A stretch of DNA of 5,886 nucleotides from positions 1 to 5,886 of the forward strand of contig QHVR01000277.1 of the NCBI GenBank assembly GCA_003223595.1, read 5' to 3'. Within the stretch, counting starts at the first letter, position 1, and each line of letters starts with the position of its first letter. Both the position numbers and the translations under genes were made by a program. Under the pieces are notes generated by a model. That model worked only from the letters and a program-made list of their open reading frames with translations. It was not told where the DNA came from and did no database searches. Source of the stretch: Acidobacteriota bacterium (lineage in GTDB: Bacteria; Acidobacteriota; Terriglobia; Terriglobales; Acidobacteriaceae). Positions 5,523 through 5,886 of this stretch are shown here, in pieces.

Positions 5523-5886
5523 ACAGGTTCCCGGGCTTCATGTTTTGCCTGCTGCTGGGCATCACCACGGGGTGCGGATATCACACCGCCGGACACGCGG
5601 CCCAGCTACCGCAGAACCTCACTACCATCGCGGTTCCCCCATTCAAGAACGAAACCTTGACGTATCGCATCGATCAGACGCTGACCAGTTCCGTGGTGCG
5701 GGAATTTAATACGCGAACGCGCTATCACATCGTGCCCGATACCACCGACGCCGATGCGACTTTGCGAGGCACCGTGCTCTCCACCACCGCCTCGCCGTTG
5801 ACCTACGATACTTCCACCGGGCGAGCCGCCAGTGTTCTGGTTGTGGTCAGCATGAGTGTGACTTTGAGCGATCGCGGGGGCAAGGT
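5519..5886 (+). CDS. lptE: LPS-assembly lipoprotein LptE-like, 5' part (runs off the window)
   Basis: The frame is open to the last base (122 full codons plus two bases). It begins with a lipoprotein signal: MNRFPGF, a hydrophobic core FMFCLLLGI, then TTGC with the lipid-bearing Cys19. CGYHTAGHAAQLPQNLTTIAVPPFKNETLTYRIDQ follows, and this 'CGYhtaG...LP....iaVp.F.N.T..yrie' pattern is typical of LptE homologues. Later ADATLRGTV matches the 'ADa.l.G.v' strand of the same family. LptE plugs the LptD barrel in the outer membrane and takes part in delivering LPS to the cell surface. The GTG at 5519 overlaps the upstream TGA (GTGA). It is preferred to the ATG at 5540 because it keeps the Arg before the hydrophobic core and is preceded by AGGGA (5507-5511) at seven bases spacing. 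Confidence 0.87.
   Translation, partial: MNRFPGFMFCLLLGITTGCGYHTAGHAAQLPQNLTTIAVPPFKNETLTYRIDQTLTSSVVREFNTRTRYHIVPDTTDADATLRGTVLSTTASPLTYDTSTGRAASVLVVVSMSVTLSDRGGK

Noticed and set aside
1..5886. CRISPR array, transposon, phage or toxin-antitoxin elements
   Set aside because: No regularly spaced repeats, terminal inverted repeats, transposase/integrase motifs or paired small genes of those kinds were seen; the genes are ordinary chromosomal core functions.

Overview
The window looks like a chromosomal core-metabolism region of a GC-rich, Gram-negative (diderm) bacterium. Every convincing gene lies on the + strand and no mobile element, phage or defence signature was seen. An LptE-type lipoprotein implies an outer membrane. 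The mix of a MeaB/methylmalonyl-CoA epimerase pair, a short 'FGSR'-type phosphatidylserine decarboxylase and a hairpin-type intergenic repeat makes an Acidobacteriota (Terriglobia/Koribacter-like) source my best guess. That assignment is inference from protein style, not a database match.

Layout. (1) Positions 1-519 hold the 3' end of meaB, the GTPase that protects and loads B12-dependent methylmalonyl-CoA mutase. (2) Positions 520-878 are a roughly 360-base gap with no convincing gene but a perfect 8-bp inverted repeat. (3) Positions 879-1280 hold mce, methylmalonyl-CoA epimerase, which works in the same propionyl-CoA/methylmalonyl-CoA route as MeaB. (4) A compact GC-rich hairpin (1290-1311) abuts the ribosome binding site of tsaB (1322-2032), which overlaps rimI (2029-2487) by 4 bases. 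(5) Positions 2571-2801 hold a small coiled-coil DUF465 protein with its own strong ribosome binding site and a probable terminator behind it. (6) From 2962 to the window end lies a tightly coupled envelope operon: psd, pssA, a catalytically degenerate aspartate-semialdehyde-dehydrogenase-like gene, and lptE (cut by the window end). These genes overlap by 1, 4 and 4 bases.

How the genes work together. PssA makes phosphatidylserine and Psd decarboxylates it to phosphatidylethanolamine. LptE belongs to the outer-membrane LPS translocon, so the downstream operon is centred on building the envelope. TsaB takes part in tRNA t6A37 synthesis and RimI acetylates protein N-termini; the two genes are common neighbours in bacteria.

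Two things stand out. The psd gene is broken in this sequence by a deletion plus frameshift that removes a conserved stretch of about ten residues; this is either a real lesion or an assembly/sequencing error. The Asd-like protein has alanine where the catalytic cysteine should be and has lost other active-site residues, so it is probably not a working aspartate-semialdehyde dehydrogenase. No wholly new multi-gene system is evident.
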